From: Planctomycetota bacterium
GTDB taxonomy: Bacteria > Planctomycetota > UBA1135 > GCA-002748355
Direction of reading: 5' to 3'
Length of the DNA: 64,000 nt
NCBI GenBank assembly: GCA_002748355.1
Contig: PDSF01000027.1
Location: 1 to 64,000 of the forward strand
Position numbers and translations under genes: made by a program. Position 1 is the first letter of the stretch. Each line of letters opens with the position of its first letter. The notes below the pieces were generated by a model. It was not told where the DNA came from. It ran no database searches and worked only from the letters and a program-made list of their open reading frames with translations. Below are positions 8,674 through 17,851 of this stretch, in pieces.

Positions 8674-11193
8674 TCAGAAGAGTTCGAAGATCGCGGCAGT
8701 TCCACGCTCCAGCTGTTGTGGCTTGTCCTTGCTGGGGTCGAAGCTTTGGCTGCCCGAGGCGAAGCCATAGACCGAGTGCATCTCGGCATCGGCGCCGATG
8801 CGTATCTCGACCGCCGGCGTCAGCCGCAGTCCGAAGCTGTTGTAGCTGGGATCCAGCCCCAGCATCTGCGAGTAGATCTTCTGATGACGTAGCCACAGAG
8901 GAACGACGCCCCAATCGAACTTGGCAAAGCCGTTATTGCCGGTCATCCGCTGGGGTCGACCATAATAAAAGACCGGCGGGGTCAAGACCGAGCAGGAGGT
9001 CCCAGGCAGGGTGAACTGGGTCTTCTGGAGGCCGATCCAGGCAAGGGCAAAACTCGTCGTCGATGCCGCCTGGCGGGTATACCCCTGCGTAATCAGCTTG
9101 CCGCCGACGTAATAACCGCTGGCATCGTAGCTGGCCTGAATAGGACAGGCTTTGCCATAGATACTCTTACTGCCGTGGTCGATACGCTTCACGGCGTCGG
9201 CATACCAGGCATGCTGGGCGATGTTCTTCTCAAAACCCAGCAAATCGATACAGAGATCTTTGCCGGAGAAGCGTTGCGGCGCATCAAACTTGATTTGCTG
9301 CAAGAAGGGGTGCGGCGTCGCGCTCGCCTTCGGCACGGCGGGCCAGACCAGGGTTTTGCGTTTGAAGACCACCCGCAGGTCCGAGCCGTGGTTCTTGGCA
9401 AAATCTGCCGCGCTCGGACTGTCCACCGGAACGCCAAGGCTGCTCATCCGAATCTCGCAGTCAGCCTTCCAAGTCGAGCAGGCCATACCGGCATCAGGAC
9501 GTAGCCGCAGCCCCTGCAGCGTGACGTTCCCCGGCCCATACGGCAGTAGCGAGCGGAGATACAGATACTGCACCCGCCCAGGGCTGTTGTGGAAGACCGG
9601 ATCTTGGCGGGTATTGCCTTCGCGCTTGGCCATGCCCTTGGGCAGGGTGCCGATCGGCGTCGACGAGGCCGCCTTTACCTGGATCACCCAGAAGTGATCG
9701 CTTGAGAGGAGCCCCTTGGGATCGGAGCGGACGAAGGCGCTCTTATCCTTGTTCACCACCCGCACCGTGTGATAGCCCGGAGAGAAGGCGGCAGATGCGA
9801 AAGCGAAGCTCGTGCCGCCTTTCTGCACCAGCGTCGAACCGACCCACCACTCGATCTCACCACCACCGGGCACCAGATCCGAGAAGGAGAGCTGGACAAG
9901 GTTCGGCTGCATGATCTGCAGCAAGGCCTTATTCGGCTGCGGATGCTCGATCGCCTTGACGGCGCTATAGCACTGCTTGCACAACTGCTCGACACAGACC
10001 TCGCAGAGCGGCGCTCCCAAGGAGCGCATCAGGCAGTTGCTTTTCGGGCGCCAGATTCCCGCCTTGTAGTAGCCACCGCCCTGGAACAAGCCGACGCCCT
10101 TATATCCGATCCACAGGGGCCACTTGGTCTTACCGGTAGAGTCAGCCGTGATATTGGCCTGGCGCGGCTCCCGCCCCGAATAGGTACCACTGCGGCCATA
10201 GCTGTATTCGTCAGCAAGCCGGCCAAAGGAATGGCCAAACTCATGGCTCTGGACGCGGGGGCCTGAGCTGCCGTTATAGGACACGGCGAAGGTGCCGGCG
10301 CAGCCGCCATAGCGGCTGTCATTGACGAAGACGACCACGCGCCCCTCGACGTCGGGCGCCAGCGCAGCGTCCTGGGTGGCTAGCTTGGTATTCCTGATGT
10401 AGAGGCAGCGTGCCGTCTTTCCGTAGTGGTAGGTCGCGTCGTAAGCGGTGTTTTTTACGATCGGCGGTGTCTTATCCGGCTGGTCGGCACCTGACTCTGC
10501 CGAGGCGCGAAATACCGAGTGGATATTGAAGAACTTCTGGTAACTCTTGAAAGGCTCACGGCCAAAGAGGTCCTTCTTCCACTTGTCGATGTCCTGGTAG
10601 AAGCGCGCCTCCTCCTTCGCCTGATAAGCATCGCCGAGAATCACGATGTCGTAGCGATTGGCCACCGGACCGTTGTTCATGATGGTCTTGACCTTGGGGG
10701 CGGCGAGCGCTGCGGCAAAGGTCGTCTGCTGTACCAGGCGCCTAAGATCCGTCATCTGCATTTGGCAGAGGGTGCGCGTGCGCAAACCCTCACGCAGATC
10801 GAGACGCAAACTCACCACTCGTGAACCGAGGTCGGGGATTTTGACCGGCAGCTCGATATCGGGGACGTGGACGTGATCGCCAAAAACCAGCACCTGCCCC
10901 TTTCGCTGATCCCGGTGCAGGTTGAAGTGTGAAAGCTCGACCGGAACCCGGTAGACCAGGCGGCCATCGGCTCCGAGCAGATCGATGCGTCCCCGGGTGC
11001 CGAGCTCGCGCTTGGGAGCGAAATAGGGCCAGGGCCGGGCATAGGCAGCCTGCACCTGCACCGCATCGGTATTGCCGCTCAGGATGAGCTGGAAGCAGCG
11101 CTTCGCCACGAAATCCCCTCCTTGGCTGATGGCCGAAGCCGTAAGTAGCAGAGTCGCGGCGAGCAGCGAGAGGGCAAAGGAGGGGAAGCGCAT
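8674..11193 (-). CDS. Secreted M64-family zinc metallopeptidase
   Basis: An exported protease of 839 residues. The N-terminus is a clear signal peptide (MRFPSFALSLLAATLLLTAS, probable cleavage near AIS). The catalytic zinc motif HEFGHSFGRLADEY lies near residue 315. It matches peptidase family M64, whose founding member is an IgA peptidase, with HExxH and a downstream acidic residue. The region before it contains NDSRYGG, another family feature. The C-terminal half (about 450-839) is beta-rich and of unknown function; cysteines cluster in CEVCVEQLCKQC after the catalytic domain. It is convergent with pbpC with a 48-base gap, so the two are not co-transcribed. The natural substrate cannot be inferred. 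Confidence 0.85.
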   Translation of the reverse strand: MRFPSFALSLLAATLLLTASAISQGGDFVAKRCFQLILSGNTDAVQVQAAYARPWPYFAPKRELGTRGRIDLLGADGRLVYRVPVELSHFNLHRDQRKGQVLVFGDHVHVPDIELPVKIPDLGSRVVSLRLDLREGLRTRTLCQMQMTDLRRLVQQTTFAAALAAPKVKTIMNNGPVANRYDIVILGDAYQAKEEARFYQDIDKWKKDLFGREPFKSYQKFFNIHSVFRASAESGADQPDKTPPIVKNTAYDATYHYGKTARCLYIRNTKLATQDAALAPDVEGRVVVFVNDSRYGGCAGTFAVSYNGSSGPRVQSHEFGHSFGRLADEYSYGRSGTYSGREPRQANITADSTGKTKWPLWIGYKGVGLFQGGGYYKAGIWRPKSNCLMRSLGAPLCEVCVEQLCKQCYSAVKAIEHPQPNKALLQIMQPNLVQLSFSDLVPGGGEIEWWVGSTLVQKGGTSFAFASAAFSPGYHTVRVVNKDKSAFVRSDPKGLLSSDHFWVIQVKAASSTPIGTLPKGMAKREGNTRQDPVFHNSPGRVQYLYLRSLLPYGPGNVTLQGLRLRPDAGMACSTWKADCEIRMSSLGVPVDSPSAADFAKNHGSDLRVVFKRKTLVWPAVPKASATPHPFLQQIKFDAPQRFSGKDLCIDLLGFEKNIAQHAWYADAVKRIDHGSKSIYGKACPIQASYDASGYYVGGKLITQGYTRQAASTTSFALAWIGLQKTQFTLPGTSCSVLTPPVFYYGRPQRMTGNNGFAKFDWGVVPLWLRHQKIYSQMLGLDPSYNSFGLRLTPAVEIRIGADAEMHSVYGFASGSQSFDPSKDKPQQLERGTAAIFELF

Positions 11194-11296
11194 CAGTGGA
11201 ATAGCTCGGAAAGAGGAAGGGCCTGGGAATGGAGAGCATCATGCCGTCAACAGGCCGTCTCCGGCCAGTGCCCCCTCAGCCGATGACCTTGTCTGC

Positions 11297-11322
11297 CAGC
11301 AGCCGTCAGTCAGCAGCCGTCA
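11297..11322. repeat. 12-bp direct repeat at the ligase 3' end
   Basis: cagcagccgtca occurs at 11297-11308 and again at 11311-11322, overlapping the stop codon of the AMP-ligase gene. A duplication here could have altered that gene's 3' end. Confidence 0.6.
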
Positions 11323-12537
11323 CCCAGCAACACCGTGCCTCGGTTTCGGAGGAGGCCTTCTCCCCCAAAGGTTCTGAAAGATGCCGCCACGGGGGTCTTT
11401 TTGAACGACATCCCCTGAGCCGAACCAGCCGTTCTCATCGGCCAATAGCTCCCACTCGCCGAACTCTTCGGTATAGGCGATGGCCAGCGAAGGCGCGCGC
11501 AGGCGTAGCTCCGAGGCTCGGCCCGATCCCAGCAGCGGCAGATCTTCGAGTTCAACTCCCGGCAGCGCTTGTCCCAGATAACCGGGCCGGAAACCATCGG
11601 CGGCATCGGCGTAATCGTAACGAAGCAGGGCACCGATCGACTCAGGGATGCCGTAACGGATATGGATGGGCAGTCCAGAGAAGGCGTCCGCCAGCTGCGT
11701 GATCAAATCAAAGGAGGCCGGCCCAGCCGCGAGCACGATTTCTTTGAGGCTCGGTAGCTCGTCACGGCCGAAGTCGAGCAAGGACAGGGCGCGCTGTAGC
11801 CACTGGGCCGGGGCCAGCAAGCCGCGTGGACGCTCACGCCGGATCTGCTCGATCTGCTCCCCCATGCTCTGACAACTAGAGAGGATCAGCCCAGAGCCCT
11901 GCATGAGGTGGCCGAGCACGACGGAGCAGGAGACCGGATCGCTCGGACCTAAGACCGAAAACAAACGTTGCCCGGCATAGGCTTCGAAATGAGCCGCGCT
12001 CTGCTCAAGATCGGCGCGGAAGTTCGCTTCCGCAAAGAGCAGCGCCCGAGGCTTCTCCGCAGAACGAAGATCGAAGTTCGCAAAGCGCACGCTCTCCGGC
12101 AGGCTGCAAAGGCGCCCGTGGCCACGAACCCCAGAGAGCACCGTGGGCGCCCGCATACCTGCGAGGAGCAGGATGCAGTTCTGCGGAAGCGCCCCGGCAT
12201 AACGCTGCTGCAAACCTTCGAGATCCAGCTCTTCGTCAAAGAGAATGGCATCAGGCGGCAATAGTGAGGAGCAGCGCCGAAGCTGTTCCGGATCGATAGT
12301 CTCCGGCACCGGAACGTGGATGGCGTTGACCGAAAGACAGGCCAGGAAAACCGCGACTTGGTCAGGACCACCAGGTAAGGCCGAGTAGATAATCGGCCGT
12401 TTATGCGAACGAGCGAGCCCTTCGCTATAGGCCCGCACGCGATCGGAGAGTTCGGCGAAGCTCCAGGCCTGGCGATCATCGGCCAAAGCCGGCTCGCCCT
12501 TGCGTTCGAGTGCGATTTCGAGGAAGCGGCCGATCAT
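11320..12537 (-). CDS. AMP-forming acyl/amino-acid ligase, exosortase-associated type, C-terminally short
   Basis: Adenylate-forming enzyme expected to activate a carboxylic acid. Of its 405 residues, the N-terminal domain is recognisable: AWSFAELSDRV at the start, LPxHI-equivalent YGIPES (family YGxTE), and GWFGSGDVV (family GWFxTGD). The protein ends about 25 residues after that motif with a proline/arginine-rich tail (NLWGRRPPPKPRHG). The C-terminal lid domain with the catalytic lysine is therefore missing. The phosphate-loop motif is also weak (RALLFAEANF in place of a Thr/Ser/Gly-rich loop). It overlaps the decarboxylase gene by 4 bases. That pairing resembles the ligase/decarboxylase pair found in exosortase A clusters. 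It is either degenerate or a divergent non-catalytic paralogue. Confidence 0.72.
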   Translation of the reverse strand: MIGRFLEIALERKGEPALADDRQAWSFAELSDRVRAYSEGLARSHKRPIIYSALPGGPDQVAVFLACLSVNAIHVPVPETIDPEQLRRCSSLLPPDAILFDEELDLEGLQQRYAGALPQNCILLLAGMRAPTVLSGVRGHGRLCSLPESVRFANFDLRSAEKPRALLFAEANFRADLEQSAAHFEAYAGQRLFSVLGPSDPVSCSVVLGHLMQGSGLILSSCQSMGEQIEQIRRERPRGLLAPAQWLQRALSLLDFGRDELPSLKEIVLAAGPASFDLITQLADAFSGLPIHIRYGIPESIGALLRYDYADAADGFRPGYLGQALPGVELEDLPLLGSGRASELRLRAPSLAIAYTEEFGEWELLADENGWFGSGDVVQKDPRGGIFQNLWGRRPPPKPRHGVAG

Positions 12538-13868
12538 GACAATAGGCCCTCCGGCAGCAACTGGCGTTCGAGAGCATCCTCCGCCGTCCCGGCCCGGCGC
12601 ACGAGGAAACTGCGGCCCCGGTCCACGAGCACTTCGGCGGGGGCGGGATGGCTGAGGAAGCCCAGTGGGCTGTAGCTGGCCCCGTAGGCCCCAGCTGCCA
12701 AAAAGGCCAATAGCTCGCCCTGCTTCAACTCCGGAAGCACATCCTCGATCACGAACTCGTCCTGAGGCGTGCAGAGGGGCCCGCCAATACGCTGACCGCT
12801 GCCGGCTTCCCGCGCGAAGGGGTCCGAGCAGGCGACGACGGGCCAGGGCCGCCGCAAACCGGCGCCCATTCCTGCCGCAGCAGCGAAGTGATGCATCCCC
12901 CCATCGACCAAGGCGAAGACCTGACCCGCCGAGCTCTTGGTCTGAACGACACGGGTCAGGTACAGGCCTGCCGGTGCCGCGAGGAACCTCCCCAGCTCGA
13001 GGAAGTAGCGCCGCTCCGCCTCGCCCCTAAGGAGTTCACACAGCCCGCTGCCGGCATCGCTGAGCGCAAACTCCGGCATTCCGGCATGAGTCGGCACGGC
13101 GAAGCCACCGCCAAAGTCCAGGCTCGCAAGGCTGCGCCCCAGCTCTTGCTCCAGCCGATGCGCCAAGGCCAGGAGCGCTTCGGCCCCGCGCAGCCAAGCC
13201 GCAGCATCGTGGATCTGGGTGCCCAGATACATGTGCAGGCCGAGCAGCTCACAGTTGGGGCAGTCCTCGATGCGGCGAGCCAGCGCCGGCACCCGCTCCT
13301 CGTCGACCCCAAACTTGGAGCATCCTCCCGACATACGCAGCCCCGCAACCGCGGCGCCCTCACGCAGGTTGACCCGGATCGCCACCCTGGCCCGCTGCCC
13401 AGCCGCCGCACAGAGGGCGGCGATCGCCTCAAACTCCGACTCACTCTCCAGGTTGAGACAGCCCAGACCCAACTCGATCGCAGCCCGCAGCTCATTCAGG
13501 CCCTTGGCCGGCCCCGCAAACTGCATCGCCGAAGGCGCAAAACCCGCCGCCCGCGCCAGCGCCAGCTCCCCCGCTGAGGCCAACTCCACCCCAGCCCCAG
13601 CCTCACGCAGCACCGAAGCCACGGCCGCATTGGGATTCGCCTTCAGGGCAAAGAGCACCTGCACCTGCTCGCCAAAAGCCAAGCGCACCCGGCGCAGCCG
13701 CTGGCGCAGCAGCTCCGCATCGTAGACATAGAGCGGCGTGCCAAACTCCTCCGCAAGCTCGCTAAGCGGAACCCCGCCAAGCGAGAGCGGCAACCCCGGC
13801 CCAGCACCGAGCTCCCGCAGCAAGCCGTGCGGAACGATTCTCTGCTTGTCCGATTCCGTAGATCTCAA
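12534..13868 (-). CDS. PLP-dependent fold III decarboxylase (LysA/exosortase-associated family)
   Basis: An alanine-racemase-fold amino-acid decarboxylase of 444 residues, related to diaminopimelate decarboxylase and to the decarboxylase of exosortase A loci. The PLP lysine is in VLFALKANPN. HMYLGTQI, the glycine loop LDFGGGFAVP, the ELGRFL segment (LysA: EPGR) and the C-terminal CTPQDEF and GAYGASY motifs are all in place. In LysA the cysteine of CESxD and GAY shape the active site; here CTPQD replaces CESGD, as in the exosortase-linked branch. Translation begins at a TTG, since no ATG or GTG precedes the conserved core. The 4-base overlap with the downstream ligase implies translational coupling. 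The substrate is unknown. Confidence 0.82.
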   Translation of the reverse strand: MRSTESDKQRIVPHGLLRELGAGPGLPLSLGGVPLSELAEEFGTPLYVYDAELLRQRLRRVRLAFGEQVQVLFALKANPNAAVASVLREAGAGVELASAGELALARAAGFAPSAMQFAGPAKGLNELRAAIELGLGCLNLESESEFEAIAALCAAAGQRARVAIRVNLREGAAVAGLRMSGGCSKFGVDEERVPALARRIEDCPNCELLGLHMYLGTQIHDAAAWLRGAEALLALAHRLEQELGRSLASLDFGGGFAVPTHAGMPEFALSDAGSGLCELLRGEAERRYFLELGRFLAAPAGLYLTRVVQTKSSAGQVFALVDGGMHHFAAAAGMGAGLRRPWPVVACSDPFAREAGSGQRIGGPLCTPQDEFVIEDVLPELKQGELLAFLAAGAYGASYSPLGFLSHPAPAEVLVDRGRSFLVRRAGTAEDALERQLLPEGLLS

Positions 13869-14267
13869 GAGCTACGCCTGGCATCCGGCCAAAAGGGGAG
13901 GCCTTGGATGCTAGATAAAGCTCGCTGCCACCGAAGGGGCGCAAGTCCGCATCCTGCACAGGCGATCGGCCCAAGTGGGAGAATCCAGCCCCTGACGGCC
14001 AGGGCGCCCTGGATCACTCCCTGGCCCTACTCGCCGCGTCCCAGCAGCGCATCCCCATCCGAGCATCGACGCGGGCGCTTTCGACTCAAGCTCATCAGAG
14101 GGTATCCGCTCGGGATCAGAGAGCCTCAGCAGCCAGAGGCGAATACAGCGCGTCCTGCCCCCAGCATATGGATAACTCAATTACTCGATGAAGTTGTCTC
14201 TTCCCTCAAATCTGACGCTACACCCTGGTAGGTTCAGCTCTACCAAGAGCCGTGGGGAACGAAGCGC
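13869..14267. other. Intergenic region between the decarboxylase and CRISPR operons
   Basis: About 400 bases between divergently transcribed operons. No convincing gene and no repeat array was seen. The last 100 bases are noticeably AT-richer than the surroundings and end in a small hairpin 22 bases before cas3. The promoter of the cas operon must lie here. Confidence 0.5.
14226..14245 (+). promoter_or_regulatory. Small hairpin in the cas3 leader
   Basis: TGGTAG at 14226-14231 pairs with CTACCA at 14240-14245 around an 8-base loop, ending 22 bases before the cas3 ATG. It is only 6 bp and has no U-tract, so it may be an operator half-site pair, an mRNA leader hairpin, or chance. Confidence 0.3.
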
Positions 14268-16943
14268 ATGCTCAACGCGAAAGCCATCACCGGATACCTA
14301 CGAGATGCGCTCGATCTTCCGCCCGGTGCATCTGCCTTTCCCTGGCAACAGCGCCTGCTAGACCGTTTCCTCGACGGCGAACTCCCACGCTCCCTCGACG
14401 TCCCCACCGGCCTCGGCAAGACCGCGTCGATGGCGATCTGGCTCCTCGCGAAGGCCATGGGAGCACCTGTGCCGACGCGGCTGGTGTATGTGGTCGATCG
14501 CCGTGTGGTGGTAGACCAGGCGTCCCGGGTCGCCGAAGGCCTCCGCGACTGGCTCCTGACGCAAGCAACACTCAGTGAACGACTGGGGCTGGATTCGGAG
14601 CCACTCCCGATCTCCACGCTGCGCGGCCAGCACATCGACAACCGAAACTGGCTCAACGACCCATCCCGGCCCGCCATCATCGTCGGCACGGTGGACATGA
14701 TCGGCTCCCGACTCCTGTTCGAGGGCTACCGGGCATCGCGCAGGATGCGCCCGTTCATGGCAGGCCTGCTCGGGCACGATTCGCTCTTCCTACTGGATGA
14801 GGCCCACCTCGTGCCGCCTTTCGAACGGCTCCTCGAGCGGGTCATCGGCGATCGTGGCGATCTGGCAGGTTCCGAGGCGTTCGGCGTGGTCCCGCCACCC
14901 TCACGCCTGCTCTCCCTGTCCGCCACCGGCCGGTCTCGCGGCGGCGAAGCCTTCGACTTGAGCAAGGAGGATCTCGCCCACCCCATCGTGAGCCAGCGTC
15001 TCGCCGCGACGAAGCAGCTCAAACTCACGGAACTGCCAAGCGGCGAAAAGCTGGCGCAGGCCGTTGCCGATGCGGCATGGCGGCTCTGCACGGACGGAAG
15101 CATCCCTCTCTCTTGCATCATTTTCCTCGCCAAACGTATGGATGCGGAAGCGGCAAAGACCCAACTTGAGAAGCTCGCGGGAATGACGGGAAAGCAAAAA
15201 GGCCCACCACCCGTCGAGACGGAACTCCTCGTTGGAGGCCGACGCGTACATGAGCGCATCACCGCGTCCCAGCGACTGGAGGAGCTGGGCTTCCTCGCGG
15301 GCTCAAGCCCTGCGCGGGCCTGCCCTCGCTTCCTCTTCGCGACGTCTGCGGGTGAGGTGGGCGCCGACCTCGACGCCGACCACATGGTGAGTGATCTGGT
15401 CGCTTGGGAGCGCATGGTGCAACGCCTCGGACGTGTGAACCGGCGTGGAGAAGGCAAGGCCACCGTCACCGTTGTGGACGACCGCGAGGCCGACGATCCC
15501 CAAGCCCAGGCCGTCCGGTCGCTCCTCCGACGATTGCCCGCCGAGGGGCCTACCGTAGACGCCAGCCCCGGGGCGCTGCGCCAACTGCAACTCCGCGCCC
15601 GAGCCGACGGTGCCCTCCGCGAACAGATCGCCCTGGCCTCCACTCCGGAGCCTCTGTATCCCCCGGTTGACCTGCCCACCGTCGAGGCCTGGGCGATGAC
15701 CTCTCTCCCCGATCACAGCGGCCGCCCGGCAGTGGAACCCTGGCTGCGCGGCTGGGTCGAGTCACGTCCGCAAACGACCATCGCATTTCGCGCTCGGCTG
15801 CCGGCCTTTCGAGGAGCGCCGTTCTCCGACACGCTTGTGGGGCAGTTCTTCGACGCTGCGCCGATGCACACGAGCGAGCAGCTTGAGGCGGAAACCTCGC
15901 GCGTCGCCGATTGGCTGAAGAAGCGCGCGAAGAAGCTGCGGACGCTCCTTACGAAGAACTCTGTCGATGCCTCTAGCGACGACGCCCTGGATCCAGCTTG
16001 CATCGGGTTCCTGCGCAAGGCCCCCGGCGACTACACGGCACTCACGCTCGACGAGATCGAGCATGCGATCAAGAGCCGACTGGAGCGCAGACTCGACGGT
16101 GCGGAACTCATCCTCGACCAACGCTTCGCCGGGCTATCCGCAGACGGACTCCTCGACGAATCGGTCGCCGACCTTCCAGCCGTCATCGACATCGACCAAG
16201 GGTGGATGATCGCCGAGCGCCCCTTCCGAGTCATCGTGCTCAAGACTGGAGCTGAGGTCGGCGACGACAGCTGGCGCGAGCGGGCGCGCTTCCCACTCCA
16301 GCTGAACGAGTCCGGAGAGGTGACGCATTGGCTGGTGGTCGCACGCCCCATCGGCCATTACCTCACGGAGGATGACCGATCTGCCGCTTCCATGCAGCTC
16401 CTCGACGAACACCACGCCTGGACGGCCGATCGGGCGAAGGCCATCGCCCAGCGGCTCGGTCTCGCCCCAGAGGCGTCGCGCCTGCTCACGCTCGCAGCCC
16501 GGCTTCACGATGAGGGCAAGCGCATGAAGAACTGGCAGATGGCCTTCCGCGCACCCGACGCAAAGCACGCGTATGCCAAGACCGCTGGCCCCATCAACCA
16601 GCAACTCCTAGGCGGCTACCGGCATGAGTTCGGATCCCTTCCCTACGCAGCAAAGGACCCGGAGCTGGCCGCCCTCGATGACTCGGCCCGTGATCTGGTC
16701 TTGCACCTCATTGCCAGCCACCACGGATTTGCTCGACCGATCATCCGCAGCAGCGGGGACCCCGATTCGCCTCCGAGTGCGTTGAAAAAGCGTGCGCGCG
16801 AGGTCGCACTGCGCTTCGTGCGCGTGCAGGCGTCACTCGGGCCATGGGGGCTCGCGTGGTGGGAAGCCCTCGTACGCTCGGCGGACCAACAGGCCTCGCG
16901 TGCTCTTGAGTTCGCCGGGAAGGCCAGGGAGTCCACCCAATGA
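14268..16943 (+). CDS. cas3: Type I-G CRISPR helicase-nuclease Cas3, HD domain at the C-terminus
   Basis: The effector nuclease that unwinds and degrades DNA bound by Cascade. The superfamily 2 helicase comes first: Walker A DVPTGLGKT at 44-52, DEAH at 177-180, SAT in LSATGRS, and motif VI QRLGRVNRR. The HD nuclease is at the C-terminus, with LHDEGK near residue 746 and LIASHHGF downstream. In most type I systems the HD domain is N-terminal; the reversed order is characteristic of subtype I-G (I-U). All key helicase and HD residues I can check are present, so it looks functional. It overlaps the next gene by 4 bases (ATGA). A GTGGGGAA stretch upstream is a weak ribosome site. Confidence 0.93.
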   Translation: MLNAKAITGYLRDALDLPPGASAFPWQQRLLDRFLDGELPRSLDVPTGLGKTASMAIWLLAKAMGAPVPTRLVYVVDRRVVVDQASRVAEGLRDWLLTQATLSERLGLDSEPLPISTLRGQHIDNRNWLNDPSRPAIIVGTVDMIGSRLLFEGYRASRRMRPFMAGLLGHDSLFLLDEAHLVPPFERLLERVIGDRGDLAGSEAFGVVPPPSRLLSLSATGRSRGGEAFDLSKEDLAHPIVSQRLAATKQLKLTELPSGEKLAQAVADAAWRLCTDGSIPLSCIIFLAKRMDAEAAKTQLEKLAGMTGKQKGPPPVETELLVGGRRVHERITASQRLEELGFLAGSSPARACPRFLFATSAGEVGADLDADHMVSDLVAWERMVQRLGRVNRRGEGKATVTVVDDREADDPQAQAVRSLLRRLPAEGPTVDASPGALRQLQLRARADGALREQIALASTPEPLYPPVDLPTVEAWAMTSLPDHSGRPAVEPWLRGWVESRPQTTIAFRARLPAFRGAPFSDTLVGQFFDAAPMHTSEQLEAETSRVADWLKKRAKKLRTLLTKNSVDASSDDALDPACIGFLRKAPGDYTALTLDEIEHAIKSRLERRLDGAELILDQRFAGLSADGLLDESVADLPAVIDIDQGWMIAERPFRVIVLKTGAEVGDDSWRERARFPLQLNESGEVTHWLVVARPIGHYLTEDDRSAASMQLLDEHHAWTADRAKAIAQRLGLAPEASRLLTLAARLHDEGKRMKNWQMAFRAPDAKHAYAKTAGPINQQLLGGYRHEFGSLPYAAKDPELAALDDSARDLVLHLIASHHGFARPIIRSSGDPDSPPSALKKRAREVALRFVRVQASLGPWGLAWWEALVRSADQQASRALEFAGKARESTQ

Positions 16944-17851
16944 GTAGCCGCACGATTCCGGTCGACTTGTTCAACCCCGGCCAAGTATTCGCCTGTCTCG
17001 GCCTGGTCGAACTCTCCCAGCTTCTGATCGGAGATACCTGCGCAGCCTTCGATTGGTCCGATCCGCGCCAGGCGTGCTTCGTCATCCGATGCGGCGGCGA
17101 AACGGACCCGGTGGAGGCCGCGCTGGGCTTCCTTGCCCGCGCTGAGATCCACTCCGTCTCGCCCGACGCCGAGAACCTCAAGACCTCGAAGTGGAAGGTC
17201 GACACCGCCCCCCTGCCGGACGGCGCACCATTTCCAATCCCCGCGCCGAGAAGCCCAGCGACGCTCCCGGCTTTGCTGGCCGAAGGCACAACACGCATCG
17301 AGCTGCACTCTTGGGGCGACGGCAAGATCCCCGGCACAGTGTGGGCGCAGCGCGACAATGTGAAGTTCTGGGCGGGCTCGGGAGGCTACCCCGGAGCCGC
17401 GATCCTGCGCGACGCTCTGGACCTGGTGCGAGACGAGATTTTGGGCGCCATCGACGCTCCCTTCGAACTCTCGGCGCCACAAAGCGGAAGCTTCCGTTTC
17501 GACTGGCGTCGCGACTACATCCCGATCGATGTGGGCTTCTCACTCAACGCACACCCCCACATGAGCCCCCGCGGCTTTCCGCTGGTCGAGATTCTCGCCC
17601 TCATCGGGATCTCGTACGCACGGCCCGAGCGGCTAACGAAGCTCGACTACCGCTACTCGGTCTGCAGCGTTGGACCTGCTCCACTCGGCCCCGACGCGGC
17701 CACCCTGCTTCCGCCCTCCCTGCTCCGCGCGGCCCTCGGATCGCGCTCCCTTCCCTTCCCAACCCGAAGCTTCCGGATGCGTCTCGACTGGCCCGGTCAA
17801 GAGAACCAAGCGCGGTGCATCACATCTGTCTACGAGGAGAGCCACTCATGA
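16940..17851 (+). CDS. csb3: Type I-G Cascade subunit Cas8g2/Csb3-like
   Basis: A 303-residue protein placed between cas3 and cas7, matching the position of the GSU0052-type small Cas8 (Csb3) in Geobacter-like I-G loci. The N-terminal segment IPVDLFNPGQVFACLGLVEL is the recognisable family opening. There are no enzymatic motifs. In I-G complexes the Cas8 subunit is expected to recognise the PAM and hold the 5' end of the crRNA. No second, larger Csx17-type Cas8 is present. The gene starts inside the cas3 stop (ATGA) and ends in another ATGA overlap with cas7. Sequence conservation in this family is low, so the call leans partly on gene order. Confidence 0.8.
   Translation: MSSRTIPVDLFNPGQVFACLGLVELSQLLIGDTCAAFDWSDPRQACFVIRCGGETDPVEAALGFLARAEIHSVSPDAENLKTSKWKVDTAPLPDGAPFPIPAPRSPATLPALLAEGTTRIELHSWGDGKIPGTVWAQRDNVKFWAGSGGYPGAAILRDALDLVRDEILGAIDAPFELSAPQSGSFRFDWRRDYIPIDVGFSLNAHPHMSPRGFPLVEILALIGISYARPERLTKLDYRYSVCSVGPAPLGPDAATLLPPSLLRAALGSRSLPFPTRSFRMRLDWPGQENQARCITSVYEESHS

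Noticed and set aside
14226..14245. Hairpin before cas3 as a leftover CRISPR repeat
   Set aside because: Only 6 bp of stem, occurs once, and no partner repeat is found within the flanks.
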